The notes: a model not told the origin generated them from the sequence alone. A stretch of 64,000 nt of DNA from Enterobacter sp. BIGb0383 (GCF_003751845.1 NZ_RJKQ01000003.1:310001-374000); one strand, 5' to 3'; counted from the first letter of the stretch, positions 1 through 8,694 are shown. Program-made: numbers and translations.

Positions 1-427
1 TGTTTCCGTCGAAAATCGGCTGCCTTGCAACGAATGAATACATACACTTGTCCCCATTACCTGTAAAGCATCAGATACGTTTACTGCCGTCGTCCGGTCA
101 CCTACGTATCGATATTATATATCACTGTTTTAATAAGATAAAAGAAAGCCGCTGGATTCTTGATTTCCAGGCGTTATCCGCCGATAAAAAACGCTAACCG
201 GCGTCGTATTCCCCTCGCATTGCGTCAATCTTAACCCAAATCCTCCGGCGTTTCCGCTACGTTGCGTTGCCACGTCAGGGCTAACCGCAAAAAAACCTCT
301 GACTTATGCACGCAGCGGCAATGCTTTGCCGGTTTTATTCGTTTTCTCATCACCCCGGCTCCCACACAATCGACCTCAGATTATGGCTTATTTTTCGCCG
401 GATATTTCCGGCAAACAGGATTTAAAA
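1..427. other. Non-coding region upstream of the amino-acid transporter operon
   Basis: No convincing gene is visible in this stretch. The part closest to the transporter carries its ribosome binding site (AGGA at 417-420, seven bases before the ATG at 428). An AT-rich stretch near 105-150 could hold a promoter, but no clear -35/-10 pair stands out. An open frame running into the transporter from 326 has no Shine-Dalgarno sequence and would place a signal peptide internally, so it is probably not a real start. Confidence 0.5.
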
Positions 428-1318
428 ATGCAAAAAAAAGGATTAGCGGTACTGCTGGCAATGATGGCCACGCACGGCGTAATGGCAGCTGAAACCCAGG
501 TTCCGGCGGACAGCAATTTCCAGACGCGTGCCGACAGCGCGCTTAACGGCAGCCTGCCGGAGACGGTTCGGACGCGCGGCTATATTGTCGCGGGAACCAA
601 CCCTAACACGCCTCCGACGACGTTCTACAAAGAAGACAATAAAACCCTGGCGGGCAGGGAAATCGACGTAATGACCGCCGTGGCGGAAAAACTCGGCGTT
701 AAGGTTCAGTGGCACGATACCGGCGGCTTCGACAATATTATTCCGGGCCTGAAGTCCGGGCGTTACGATGTGGCACTGTCCAATATTAACGCCACCCAAA
801 AACGGCTGGATCAGGTCGATTTTGTCAGCTACTTCGATGCTTCCCGGCTGGGGGTGATCTCCCGTCAGGATGCGGGCATCAAACCCTTCACTCAGCTGAC
901 GGAAGCCTGTGGTCTGGAAATAGGCGCGGGCGCGGGCACCACGCAGCTGACGCGTCTGAGCGAAGCCAGCAAGGCCTGTCAGGCGCAGGGAAAACCGGCG
1001 ATTAAGATCGCCACCTTCCCGGATCGTCCGGCGGGCGTGCAGGCGGTGGTCAGCGGACGCGTACCGCTGTTCTTTGGCCCCTATGAGGGCCTGACCTGGC
1101 AGGTGAACAAGGTAAAAGCCCTGACCATGAGCGGGCAAATCACCGTGAATGACGCGCCGGTGTCTATCGCCTTCCCGAAAGGTTCGGAACTGGAAGTCCC
1201 GGTTCAGGCGGCGCTGAACGCGCTGATTGCCGACGGGACTTACCAGAAAATCCTCGACCACTGGTCCATTGGCTATGGCGCGGTCCCTGCGTCTAAGCGC
1301 AATGCAGAGATCTTCTGA
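428..1318 (+). CDS. Polar amino-acid ABC transporter substrate-binding protein (YxeM-like)
   Basis: Periplasmic binding protein of the SBP_bac_3 (amino-acid) family, 296 residues. A classic signal peptide is visible: MQKK, a hydrophobic stretch, then a likely cleavage after GVMA. The ATG at 428 is chosen because AGGA precedes it by seven bases and it puts the signal peptide at the N-terminus. The stop overlaps the ATG of the permease (TGATG), so the genes are translationally coupled. The three-gene transporter converges on a lyase/acetyltransferase/deacetylase/PrpD operon that resembles the Bacillus yxe operon. By that analogy the ligand would be S-(2-succino)cysteine or a related sulfur amino acid. 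The family assignment is secure; the ligand is inferred from context. Confidence 0.85.
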   Translation: MQKKGLAVLLAMMATHGVMAAETQVPADSNFQTRADSALNGSLPETVRTRGYIVAGTNPNTPPTTFYKEDNKTLAGREIDVMTAVAEKLGVKVQWHDTGGFDNIIPGLKSGRYDVALSNINATQKRLDQVDFVSYFDASRLGVISRQDAGIKPFTQLTEACGLEIGAGAGTTQLTRLSEASKACQAQGKPAIKIATFPDRPAGVQAVVSGRVPLFFGPYEGLTWQVNKVKALTMSGQITVNDAPVSIAFPKGSELEVPVQAALNALIADGTYQKILDHWSIGYGAVPASKRNAEIF

Positions 1319-2244
1319 TGTCACGACTATCCCCTTCTGCTGACGACGATGCCCTGCGCATCGTCGGTAAAAAATACTACGGCCGCTGGTTCAGCGCCGC
1401 CCTGGTGCTGGTACTGCTGGTTGGGCTTCTGCACTCGGTGCTGAATAATCCGCGCTTCGAATGGTCGGTGGTTGCCGCCAGCTTTACCGAAGAGTCGATT
1501 ATCCAGGGCGTGCTGATGACGCTGCAGCTGACGGCGATCTCCGTGGTGCTGGGGTTTGCCGGTGGAACGCTGCTGGCGCTGATGCGTCTGTCGTCCAACC
1601 CGGTGCTGGTGGCGGTCAGCTGGGGATATACCTGGTTCTTTCGCGGCGTGCCGATGCTGGTACAGCTTTTCCTCTGGTACAACATCGCTGCCCTCTATCC
1701 GACCATCACTCTCTCCCTGCCGGGCGTGGGTGAGCTGTGGAGCGCCTCAGCGAACGCGCTAATCAGTCCCTTCAGCGCGGCGGTGATCGCCCTGGTGATG
1801 CACCAGTCGGCCTACGCGGCGGAGATTATTCGCGCCGGGATCCAGAGCGTCGGCAGCGGCCAGCTGGAAGCCGCCCGCGCCCTGGGCTACGGTCGCGGAC
1901 AAATCTTTCGCCATACGGTTCTGCCCCAGGCGATGCGCGCCATTCTGCCGCCCGCCGGTAACGAAGTGATTGGTCAGCTAAAAACCACTGCGGTGGTGTC
2001 GGTGATCTCCCTCCAGGACGTGCTCTACTCGGCGCAAATAATTTACCAGCGCACCTACGAGGTGATCCCGCTCCTGCTGGTCGCGACCCTGTGGTACCTG
2101 CTGCTGACTTCCGTTTTGTCGGTAGGCCAGTTCTACGTTGAGCGCTACTTTGGTCGCGGCGTGAACCGTCAGGAGAAAACCGCGTGGATCGCCCGCAAAC
2201 TGCCCGTCCTTTTCCTGGGCGCAAGGAGAGCAAGCAATGGCTGA
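1318..2244 (+). CDS. Polar amino-acid ABC transporter permease (YxeN-like)
   Basis: Inner-membrane permease of the HisM/ArtM type, 308 residues. It has several hydrophobic segments; the first is near residues 22-42. The amino-acid permease EAA-loop signature lies around residues 178-200 (EAARALGYGRGQ), where the ATPase docks. The C-terminal tail of about 30 polar residues is a little longer than usual. The start overlaps the stop of the binding-protein gene by one base. The stop is overlapped by the ATPase start by eight bases, which indicates one operon. Substrate specificity cannot be read from the permease; see the binding protein and the convergent catabolic operon. Confidence 0.85.
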   Translation: MSRLSPSADDDALRIVGKKYYGRWFSAALVLVLLVGLLHSVLNNPRFEWSVVAASFTEESIIQGVLMTLQLTAISVVLGFAGGTLLALMRLSSNPVLVAVSWGYTWFFRGVPMLVQLFLWYNIAALYPTITLSLPGVGELWSASANALISPFSAAVIALVMHQSAYAAEIIRAGIQSVGSGQLEAARALGYGRGQIFRHTVLPQAMRAILPPAGNEVIGQLKTTAVVSVISLQDVLYSAQIIYQRTYEVIPLLLVATLWYLLLTSVLSVGQFYVERYFGRGVNRQEKTAWIARKLPVLFLGARRASNG

Positions 2245-2998
2245 AGCAATTGAACTGCGCAATATCAGCAAGCGTTTTTCCGGTAAAACGGTGCTCGACG
2301 GGGTCGATCTCTCCGTTGCCGCAGGCTCGGTGACGGTGATTCTGGGGCCATCCGGCTCGGGAAAATCGACCCTGCTGCGCTGCATTAATCATCTGGAAAA
2401 ACTCGACGGCGGCACCGTCCGCGTCGGTGGGGAACTGGTCGGGTATCAGCAGCGCGGCACGAACCTGCATGAAGTCAGCGATCGGGTGATTGCCCGGCAG
2501 CGCAGCCGTATTGGCATGGTATTTCAGCAGTTTAATCTCTTCCCCCACCGCACCGTGCTGCAGAACATTATCGATGCCCCGATAAGGGTCAAAAAAGAGA
2601 GCCGGGTTAACGCGGTGGCGAAAGCGCGCCTGCTGCTGGCTCAGGTTGGCCTATCCGGTCGGGAAAATGACTGGCCGCAGCAGCTTTCCGGCGGTCAGCA
2701 GCAGCGCGTGGCCATTGCCCGGGCGCTGGCGATGGACCCGGATGTGATGCTGTTTGATGAACCCACCTCCGCCCTCGATCCCGAGCTGGTCGGTGAAGTT
2801 CTGCAGGTGATCCGCACCCTGGCGCACTCCGGCATTACCATGGTGGTGGTCACCCACGAAGTGGGCTTTGCCCGCGAGGTGGCGGACAATATTGTCTTTA
2901 TGGAAGAGGGCAAAATTATCGCCAGCGGCCCGGCGCGTCAGGTGCTGGAAGAGGCGGGCAATCCCCGCGTTTCGGCATTTCTCTCCACCGTTCTGTAA
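2237..2998 (+). CDS. Polar amino-acid ABC transporter ATPase (YxeO/GlnQ-like)
   Basis: ATP-hydrolysing subunit of the amino-acid importer, 253 residues. Walker A GPSGSGKST is at residues 37-45, the ABC signature reads LSGGQQQR, and Walker B reads VMLFDEPTSALD followed by the switch histidine in VVTHEVGF. The start is supported by AAGGAG just upstream and overlaps the permease end by eight bases. Length and motifs match the GlnQ/HisP family. It is the last gene of the transporter operon. The next gene is convergent and only 13 bases away; I see no clear terminator between them. Confidence 0.9.
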   Translation: MAEAIELRNISKRFSGKTVLDGVDLSVAAGSVTVILGPSGSGKSTLLRCINHLEKLDGGTVRVGGELVGYQQRGTNLHEVSDRVIARQRSRIGMVFQQFNLFPHRTVLQNIIDAPIRVKKESRVNAVAKARLLLAQVGLSGRENDWPQQLSGGQQQRVAIARALAMDPDVMLFDEPTSALDPELVGEVLQVIRTLAHSGITMVVVTHEVGFAREVADNIVFMEEGKIIASGPARQVLEEAGNPRVSAFLSTVL

Positions 2999-3011
2999 CC
3001 GATGTTCAGGT

Positions 3012-4310
3012 TTAGCGCAGCCGCAGCGCTTCCGCGAGTTCCTGTAGCCCGGCGTCGTTTGTCAACTCGCTAAGCCGTAACCAGCGCTGCTGCGCCTCGA
3101 TGGGGAGCGGCGACAAACTGCGGCGTAGCTTCTCCTCCACGTTTACCCCACGGGCCAGCGTCTGCTGGCGAGTGATGCGCTGGCGCAGGATCTCGCCGCT
3201 GCGCAGAAAGAGTGTCACCTCATGAAAACGCGCTGCAGGGTTTAGCGCATCCGGCGGCGCGTTCAGGTCCGGCGTGCGGGTAACCCGTGCGGCCAGGGCC
3301 GAGGTGTCCGGGGCCAGGGGCTGGAGGCTGAAGTCGGCGATACGCGGCTCCCCGTGCAGCAGGCAGTGGGCAATGACATATTCCAGGCTAAAGCGGGCTT
3401 CGATCCCGGTTTTCGGCTGATGAATGGCCGTGGCCACATCGCCGCCGGGCGGGAAGGCGACGGTGATATGGTCAATGTCGGTGGGCAACGCCCCGCGTTC
3501 ACGCAGTTGCAGAGTAGCCACCGCGGCGGCGTGGGTTCCGCTACAGGTCGGCCAGTTTTTATACTCCAGCCCCGGCGTGACGATACGCCAGGGCGCGCCC
3601 CAGCCGTCGGTGAGCGCCGCCGGACGGCTCTCTTTATCGCCATAGGCCGTGATAAACGCCTCCAGCGCGTCCGGGCTACCGGCATCAATGCCCGCGACGG
3701 CCAGCTCCAGAGCGGTGACCGCTCCGCGTGCCGCCAGACCGGCGTGCAGAGGCTTGGCGGTCGAGCCAAACTGTACCCGCAGCCCGGCTGCCTGGCTGGT
3801 GGCGAGGGAGAGCACGGTGATGGCGGTGGCTTCATCCACTCTACAAAGCCGTGCCGCTGCGGCGCTGGCGGCCAGAGTGCCGAGCGTGCCGGTATTGTGG
3901 AATCCCCGCACATAGTGGCCCTGACCGATGGCGAGTCCCAGCCGTCCGGCGGTTTCCACCCCGATAACCAGGGCGTCAAGAAAGCGTTCCGTGCTCAGCC
4001 CGGGCAGGGTCTGGACCAGCGCAAACAGCGCGGGCAGGATCGCCGCGCCGGGGTGGCCGCGAAAATCGGCGTGGAAGTCGTCAAAATCGAGGGCGTGGGC
4101 GCAGTAGCCGCCGAGCAGGGCCTGAGTCTGTGGATCGGCACCCGGCCAGATGCGGCGCAGCGCGGTCAGGCCGGGATCGGCGAGCGTGCCGCTAAGGACG
4201 GGGAGGGTGACGGCCAGCAGATCTTTTACGCTCTCCCGGGCACTCTCGCGGGCGGTCTCATCCGGTGCGCTCTGGACAATCAGGCGCGCCAGGTTTTGGG
4301 TCAGGCTCAC
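3012..4310 (-). CDS. MmgE/PrpD family protein (YxeQ-like)
   Basis: Member of the MmgE/PrpD family, about 432 residues, typical for this fold. Characterised relatives are 2-methylcitrate dehydratase, cis-aconitate decarboxylase and iminodisuccinate epimerase. Recognisable features are the GYCAHALDFDD block near the N-terminus, the GxHYVRGFHNTGT block and the central EYKNWPTCSGTH segment. The GTG at 4310 is chosen because it overlaps the stop of the upstream deacetylase gene (GTGA), a normal coupling arrangement. An ATG at 4358 would add 16 residues rich in Gly and Arg. It is the last gene of the lyase-GNAT-M20-PrpD operon, the same partner set as Bacillus YxeL/YxeP/YxeQ. The role of YxeQ is not established to my knowledge; an epimerase acting on the succinyl adduct is one possibility. 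Confidence 0.8.
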   Translation of the reverse strand: MSLTQNLARLIVQSAPDETARESARESVKDLLAVTLPVLSGTLADPGLTALRRIWPGADPQTQALLGGYCAHALDFDDFHADFRGHPGAAILPALFALVQTLPGLSTERFLDALVIGVETAGRLGLAIGQGHYVRGFHNTGTLGTLAASAAAARLCRVDEATAITVLSLATSQAAGLRVQFGSTAKPLHAGLAARGAVTALELAVAGIDAGSPDALEAFITAYGDKESRPAALTDGWGAPWRIVTPGLEYKNWPTCSGTHAAAVATLQLRERGALPTDIDHITVAFPPGGDVATAIHQPKTGIEARFSLEYVIAHCLLHGEPRIADFSLQPLAPDTSALAARVTRTPDLNAPPDALNPAARFHEVTLFLRSGEILRQRITRQQTLARGVNVEEKLRRSLSPLPIEAQQRWLRLSELTNDAGLQELAEALRLR

Positions 4311-5452
4311 TTGAGATGACCCGAGATCAGAGCGGCTTCCGCCAGCCCGGCCAGCCACTGTGCGGTCGGGTAGAGCGCCGCGTCATCGACCCGGAACTGC
4401 GGGTGATGGAGGGCGAACGGGCCGCCGGATCCGACCATAATAAAGGCGCCGGGTAGCTTTTGCAGATAGAACGCGAAGTCCTCCCCGATAGGGTTTTCCT
4501 CCAGGCGGCGGGTTTCAAAACCGCTTTTCTCACCGACTTCAAGGGCAAAGTCGACCCATTCAGCGGTGTTAATTATCGACGGTGGGCCGGGCTGCCAGTC
4601 GAGGGTCACCTCAGCATTAAAGGTCCGGGCTACGCCCTCGGTCACGTCGTGGAAGCGCCGCTCCAGACCTTCTCGTGCACTCTGGCTAAAGGTGCGGACC
4701 GTGCCCTCCAGCCAGGCGGTTTCCGGGATCACGTTCCAGGTGCTGCCGCCGTGAACCTGGGTCACCGACACGACCGCGTTTTCCCGCGAGTCGAGGTTAC
4801 GGCTGATCAGAGTTTGCAGGGCGGTCACCAGATGCGCGGCAATAATCAGCGGATCGTTACCTTCGTGCGGTCGTGCCGCATGGCTGCCGCGCCCGCGGAC
4901 GTCGATCTTAAAGCGATCCACCCCGGCGGTCAGCGCGCCGGCCTTGCTGCCGATAACCCCGACCGGCAGGGCCGGATCGTTATGAATTCCGAAGATTGCC
5001 TTCGCCCCGTCAAGGGCGCCGGTGGCCAGCACGGCGGGTGCGCCGTGGCCGGTCTCTTCCGCCGGCTGGAAGATAATACGCACGGTCCCGGCGAGGCTCT
5101 CCTCTTTTTCCCGCAGCAGGATCGCCGCGCCGAGGGCGGCGGCAGAGTGAAAATCGTGCCCGCAGGCGTGCATCACGCCAGGGTTTTCCGACGGCCAGGG
5201 CACGCCGGAGACTTCCTCAATCGGCAGGGCGTCGATATCGGCACGCAGGATCACCAGCGGACCGGGACGTTGTCCGCCCACTTCGACCACCAGGCCGGTA
5301 CGCAGAGGGAGGTCCAGAATCCGAATCTGCTTCGCCTCCAGCGCCTCGCGAAGACGGCGGGTGGTTTCAAACTCCTCATTGGAGAGTTCAGGGAAACGGT
5401 GCAGCTCGCGGCGGAATTCGGTCAGCCAGTGATTCAGGGCGATGTCGGTCAT
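4307..5452 (-). CDS. M20 family amidohydrolase, N-acetyl-amino-acid deacetylase (YxeP-like)
   Basis: Metal-dependent amidohydrolase of the M20D group (IAL/hippurate hydrolase type), 381 residues. Metal-site motifs are visible: HACGHDFHS at about 95-103, PAEETGHG at about 131-138, a later HAARPHEG, and the C-terminal HHPQFRVDD. In the Bacillus yxe pathway the equivalent enzyme removes the acetyl group from N-acetylcysteine in the last step. The start at 5452 has AAAGGA upstream. It overlaps the acetyltransferase stop by four bases (ATGA) and its own stop overlaps the PrpD start. Family assignment is secure; the substrate is inferred from the neighbouring acetyltransferase and lyase. Confidence 0.87.
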   Translation of the reverse strand: MTDIALNHWLTEFRRELHRFPELSNEEFETTRRLREALEAKQIRILDLPLRTGLVVEVGGQRPGPLVILRADIDALPIEEVSGVPWPSENPGVMHACGHDFHSAAALGAAILLREKEESLAGTVRIIFQPAEETGHGAPAVLATGALDGAKAIFGIHNDPALPVGVIGSKAGALTAGVDRFKIDVRGRGSHAARPHEGNDPLIIAAHLVTALQTLISRNLDSRENAVVSVTQVHGGSTWNVIPETAWLEGTVRTFSQSAREGLERRFHDVTEGVARTFNAEVTLDWQPGPPSIINTAEWVDFALEVGEKSGFETRRLEENPIGEDFAFYLQKLPGAFIMVGSGGPFALHHPQFRVDDAALYPTAQWLAGLAEAALISGHLK

Positions 5453-5997
5453 CGGGTGTCCTTTGATTCATGTCCTGAGCGTCGCGTCAGCCAGCGGTCG
5501 TGCTGCGCGTCGTCGAGGATCTTTTTCATAAACAGGGTGATATGGCCTTTCCCCAGGTCGCTTTCATGCTGGGGCGTAAAGCCGTAGCTGAGATACATCT
5601 CTTTAAGCCAGGGGTGGCGAGTGGCGGTTCCCAGCGAGACGGCGGGCGCTTTGAGCACCTCGCGCAGAATATGCGTTTCCAGCCAGTCCAGAAGCTGACG
5701 TCCCCGATGCTGGCCGCGAAAGGCCGGGTCAGCGGCAAACCAGCCGATATGCGGCAGGCCGAACGGACCGGGCAGCGGTCCCCAGGGATAGCGCAGGGTG
5801 ATGGAAGCGGCCAGCCGGTCGTCAACGAACAGGCCGAAGACCCCGTGATCCTGCAGATGCTGCACCGCCTGCGCCTCGCTGACGCTGGCGGCATCAAAGC
5901 GGATCCCCATCTCGCGGATGGGCGCAAAGGCGGTCAGCATCAGGCGGAAAAACGCCCCGCTGTCGGCGCAGGTCAACTGACGATAGCTTTCGGTCAT
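5449..5997 (-). CDS. GNAT family N-acetyltransferase (YxeL-like)
   Basis: Single-domain GNAT acetyltransferase, 182 residues. The acetyl-CoA loop is RGQHRGRQLL at residues 94-103, preceded by the typical strand GWFAADPAF. In the matching Bacillus operon YxeL acetylates S-(2-succino)cysteine on its amino group, which makes it a substrate for the cleaving enzyme. Start and stop both overlap neighbours by four bases (ATGA). The gene therefore sits tightly between the lyase and the deacetylase, which are the enzymes acting after and finally reversing acetylation. The GNAT fold is clear; the acceptor is inferred from context. Confidence 0.82.
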   Translation of the reverse strand: MTESYRQLTCADSGAFFRLMLTAFAPIREMGIRFDAASVSEAQAVQHLQDHGVFGLFVDDRLAASITLRYPWGPLPGPFGLPHIGWFAADPAFRGQHRGRQLLDWLETHILREVLKAPAVSLGTATRHPWLKEMYLSYGFTPQHESDLGKGHITLFMKKILDDAQHDRWLTRRSGHESKDTR

Positions 5998-7373
5998 TGC
6001 AGCAGTCCAGAGCGGTCGGCGCTCTCCAGTACCGCCTGCACTTTTTGCGGCGCGCAGCCAATATACTGGGCCGGATCCAGCCAGGCATTCAGCGCATCAA
6101 GGGAAATGGCGCGGGCAATCTGCGGATCTTCTGCGAGCACCTCGGCGAAGGGGCGATGGCTCTCCTGGGCGCGCATGGCGCAGTCGTAGACCAGATGGTG
6201 CGCGGTCTGTTTGCCGAGGGTTTTCCCCGCTTCAAACATGATTTTTTCCGACAGCAGCAGGCCGTTTTGCAGCTGCAGGTTGCTGAGCATTTTCGTCTCG
6301 TTAACCTGCAGCCCTTTCAGCACGCCAATGGCGGTCTGGAGCTGGGCGCTAAGATAGAGGCAGATCTCCGGCAGGGCGATCCATTCGGCACGCCAGCTCA
6401 TGGCGTCACGCTCGTGCTCAACGTGCATCGATTCATAAATCAGCGCCGCGCTGCGGCGTACCGGCGGCGTCAGGCTGGCCAGCCCTTCCAGCAGGGCCGG
6501 ATTACGTTTATGGGGCATGGTGGTCGAGCCAATCTTACCGGCACTGAACGGCTCTTCGATTTCACCGATTTCACTGCGCATCAGGTTGTAAAGCTCGTTG
6601 CCGATTTTGCCCAGCGAGCCGCTAATCAGCACCGCCACCGAGGCGAATTCACTAAAGCGGTCCCGTGCGGCCTGCCAGCCGATGGTCGGCGTTTGCAGGC
6701 CGAGGAGAGTTAGCGCACGGCGTTCCACGGCCGGGCCGACCTCGCCGAGGGCGGCATAGGTACAGACGGCCCCGCTGATATTGCCCGTCAGCACCCGGGG
6801 GCTGATTTCCTGCAGCCGGGTCAGATGACGTAAAAACTCATCCAGCCAGACGGCCACTTTAAAGCCGAAGGTGGTCGGCTGGGCCTGCATACCGTGAGTG
6901 CGTCCGGCAATCGGGGTGTGCTGATGGCGGTCGGCCAGAGCGTACAGGGCGCGAGCCACCTCGACCGTATCGCGGCGGACGATCGCCAGCGCAGACTTGA
7001 GCTGCAGCACGGTGCCGGTATCAACAATATCCTGTGTGGTTGCGCCATAGTGCAGATACTCGCCTGCGTCGCCGCACTGCTCCTGCAGCGCGGTCAGGGT
7101 TGGCATAAAGGAGTGCTTCATGGTGGCCGCCTGACGGGCGATATCGGCGGGATCCAGCGCGTCGGCATTGGCGCGTTCGGCGATGGTCTGCGCCGCCGTC
7201 TGCGGGATTACGCCCAGCTCGCCCTGAGCCACAGCCAGCGCCACCTCGACGGCAACGTGCTGCGCCAGCCGGTTTTTCTCCGACCAGACGTCGCGCATTT
7301 CAGGGGTGGAAAAGTTATTACCAATTAACAGAAAGTCGATAGGATGGGATGCCATGAAGTGTACGCCTGTCAT
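5994..7373 (-). CDS. Fumarase/aspartase-superfamily C-S/C-N lyase, probable S-(2-succino) lyase (2SL)
   Basis: Lyase of the fumarase/aspartase/adenylosuccinate lyase superfamily, 459 residues. It carries the flexible-loop signature GSTTMPHKRNP at residues 282-292, which holds the catalytic serine region. It also has YGATTQD at 109-115 and GRTHGMQAQPTTFG at 157-170. These enzymes eliminate fumarate from succinyl adducts. Next to YxeL-, YxeP- and YxeQ-like genes and a YxeMNO-like transporter, the best match is the S-(2-succino) lyase that replaces YxeK in some yxe clusters and splits N-acetyl-S-(2-succino)cysteine into fumarate and N-acetylcysteine. A simple adenylosuccinate lyase is less likely because purB is not expected here. 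An alternative ATG lies at 7355. It is first in its operon. Confidence 0.82.
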   Translation of the reverse strand: MTGVHFMASHPIDFLLIGNNFSTPEMRDVWSEKNRLAQHVAVEVALAVAQGELGVIPQTAAQTIAERANADALDPADIARQAATMKHSFMPTLTALQEQCGDAGEYLHYGATTQDIVDTGTVLQLKSALAIVRRDTVEVARALYALADRHQHTPIAGRTHGMQAQPTTFGFKVAVWLDEFLRHLTRLQEISPRVLTGNISGAVCTYAALGEVGPAVERRALTLLGLQTPTIGWQAARDRFSEFASVAVLISGSLGKIGNELYNLMRSEIGEIEEPFSAGKIGSTTMPHKRNPALLEGLASLTPPVRRSAALIYESMHVEHERDAMSWRAEWIALPEICLYLSAQLQTAIGVLKGLQVNETKMLSNLQLQNGLLLSEKIMFEAGKTLGKQTAHHLVYDCAMRAQESHRPFAEVLAEDPQIARAISLDALNAWLDPAQYIGCAPQKVQAVLESADRSGLLQ

Positions 7374-7463
7374 TAACCAGGTTATTTCCTGAGGGAGATA
7401 TTGTGTTTCATCGTCTTCTTCAGGGTATTTAAATGCAAGCGCTTTGCCCCCTTATCTGGTTTT

Positions 7464-7475
7464 TATCTATAGATA
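7464..7475. promoter_or_regulatory. Perfect 12-base palindrome in a divergent promoter region
   Basis: TATCTATAGATA reads the same on both strands. It lies in the 210-base gap between the divergent lyase operon and the YbdH-like dehydrogenase gene. Such a site could be an operator for a dimeric repressor, but no regulator gene is encoded nearby and the sequence is short and AT-rich. Confidence 0.25.
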
Positions 7476-7583
7476 GCAGAAATAATGAAAATGAAAGCCG
7501 AAACGGCGGATTGCACATTATTATTAATGCCGTAGCATGAATGAATTCTCTTTAATTTATCGCGTTCCCGATAACGCATTATT

Positions 7584-8660
7584 ATGGACAGGACCATGCT
7601 GGCAATTAAATCACCGGAGACTTATCACCATCAGGCCGGGCTGCGCCATGAAGCCGGGAAAATCATTTCCGGGCTGGGCCAGACGGTTTTACTGATTACC
7701 AGCCCGCAGGCCTGGGCGCGAACCGGTCCGGCGCTGGAGGCGAGCCTGCGTCAGCACGGCGTGCGCTGGCAGGTCGACATCATGGACGGCGAATGCTCGG
7801 AGACGACAATTGCCCGGTTGACTCAGCGTGCCGTTGAGCTGGATGCCAGCGTGGTGGTGGGCGTCGGCGGCGGTCGGGTGCTGGACACCGCCAAAGCGGT
7901 GGCTAACGGTCTGCCGCAGACGGAATCCGTCACCTTTCCGACCATCGCGGCTACCTGTGCGGCCTGGTCACCCCTGAGCATTATTTATGACGATGCCGGG
8001 CGCTATCAGCGCCGTCTGCTGCTGGATAAACTCCCGAAAGCGGTGCTGGTGGACAGCGAGATTATTGCCGCCTCCGACGTGCGTTACCTGAAGGCGGGCA
8101 TCGTGGACGCGCTGGCAAAATGGTATGAGTTTGCCCCGTATCAGCGGCTGGAGCCGGTCAGCCTGGCCCTTAATCTGAAGGTGCAGACCGCCCGCCAGGC
8201 GCTGGAAACCTTCCGTCAGCACGGGGCGCAGGCATTGCGCGATAACCAGCAGGGCGTGGTCAGCGAAGCCCTGGTTCAGGTGATTGATGCCGCCATTGCG
8301 ATGGCCGGAATGGCCAACAGTATCCGCGAAGACAAGCCCACGCCGGGCGTGGCGCACGCCATCCACAACCGTCTGACCTGGGAATCTGAACTACACCACT
8401 GGCTGCACGGGGAGAAGGTCGGCTACTGTCTGCTGGTCCAGTCCCTGCTTGAGCGGGGTGATACCGGGCCGGATCCGGAACTGCTGGCGTTTCTGCGCCA
8501 GTACGATATGCCGCTCACTCTCGCTCCGCTCGGCGCCGCGGCGTTTGCCGATATCGCCCGCGACGTGGCGCTTTCCCCGGCGGCGGCAAAACGTCTGCCG
8601 TTCGATGTCTCTTCCGGCGCGATTGAGCGGGCGCTGCACGCCAGCCATCACGCCTTCTGA
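7584..8660 (+). CDS. Iron-containing-alcohol-dehydrogenase family oxidoreductase (YbdH/HcxA-like)
   Basis: 358-residue member of the glycerol dehydrogenase-like branch. A nucleotide-binding GVGGGRVLDTAKAVA motif lies near residue 95. Metal-ligand positions appear as KAGIVDALAKWYE and later GVAHAIHN and HWLHGEKVGY. The closest known E. coli type is YbdH (HcxA), which reduces 2-oxo acids to 2-hydroxy acids with NADPH. The Ldh2-type gene that follows convergently resembles YbiC (HcxB), so a pair of hydroxycarboxylate dehydrogenases is likely. Starts at 7584 and 7596 are both possible; GGACAGGA lies between them. The true substrate is not evident. Confidence 0.75.
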   Translation: MDRTMLAIKSPETYHHQAGLRHEAGKIISGLGQTVLLITSPQAWARTGPALEASLRQHGVRWQVDIMDGECSETTIARLTQRAVELDASVVVGVGGGRVLDTAKAVANGLPQTESVTFPTIAATCAAWSPLSIIYDDAGRYQRRLLLDKLPKAVLVDSEIIAASDVRYLKAGIVDALAKWYEFAPYQRLEPVSLALNLKVQTARQALETFRQHGAQALRDNQQGVVSEALVQVIDAAIAMAGMANSIREDKPTPGVAHAIHNRLTWESELHHWLHGEKVGYCLLVQSLLERGDTGPDPELLAFLRQYDMPLTLAPLGAAAFADIARDVALSPAAAKRLPFDVSSGAIERALHASHHAF

Positions 8661-8694
8661 AGAAAACGGCCCGCCGTATTACAGCGGTCGGGCC
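8661..8694 (-). terminator. GC-rich hairpin at the convergent dehydrogenase ends
   Basis: GGCCCGCCG at 8668-8676 pairs with CGG-T-CGGGCC at 8685-8694, with one bulged base. On the minus strand the hairpin is followed by GTTTTC, so it would end the Ldh2-type transcript, whose stop codon lies in the loop. Few T residues follow on the plus strand. Confidence 0.5.

Noticed and set aside
100-120. ACCTACGTA...TCGATA shared with the flhDC upstream region near 30,246
   Set aside because: The two copies differ by a three-base insertion, and a match of this length with a gap is expected by chance in 64 kb.
161-187. GCCGATAA at 180-187, an exact sigma-28 -10 sequence
   Set aside because: The base block 15 positions upstream reads TGAT rather than TAAA, and the downstream gene is an amino-acid importer with no flagellar link. 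Probably chance.
443-1324. Long antisense open frame opposite the amino-acid binding-protein gene
   Set aside because: It mirrors a well-supported conserved gene in GC-rich DNA, has no ribosome binding site and no recognisable domain. Similar long antisense frames at 3354-4319, 4460-5587, 10149-11690, 14621-16000 and 56669-57628 were left out for the same reason.
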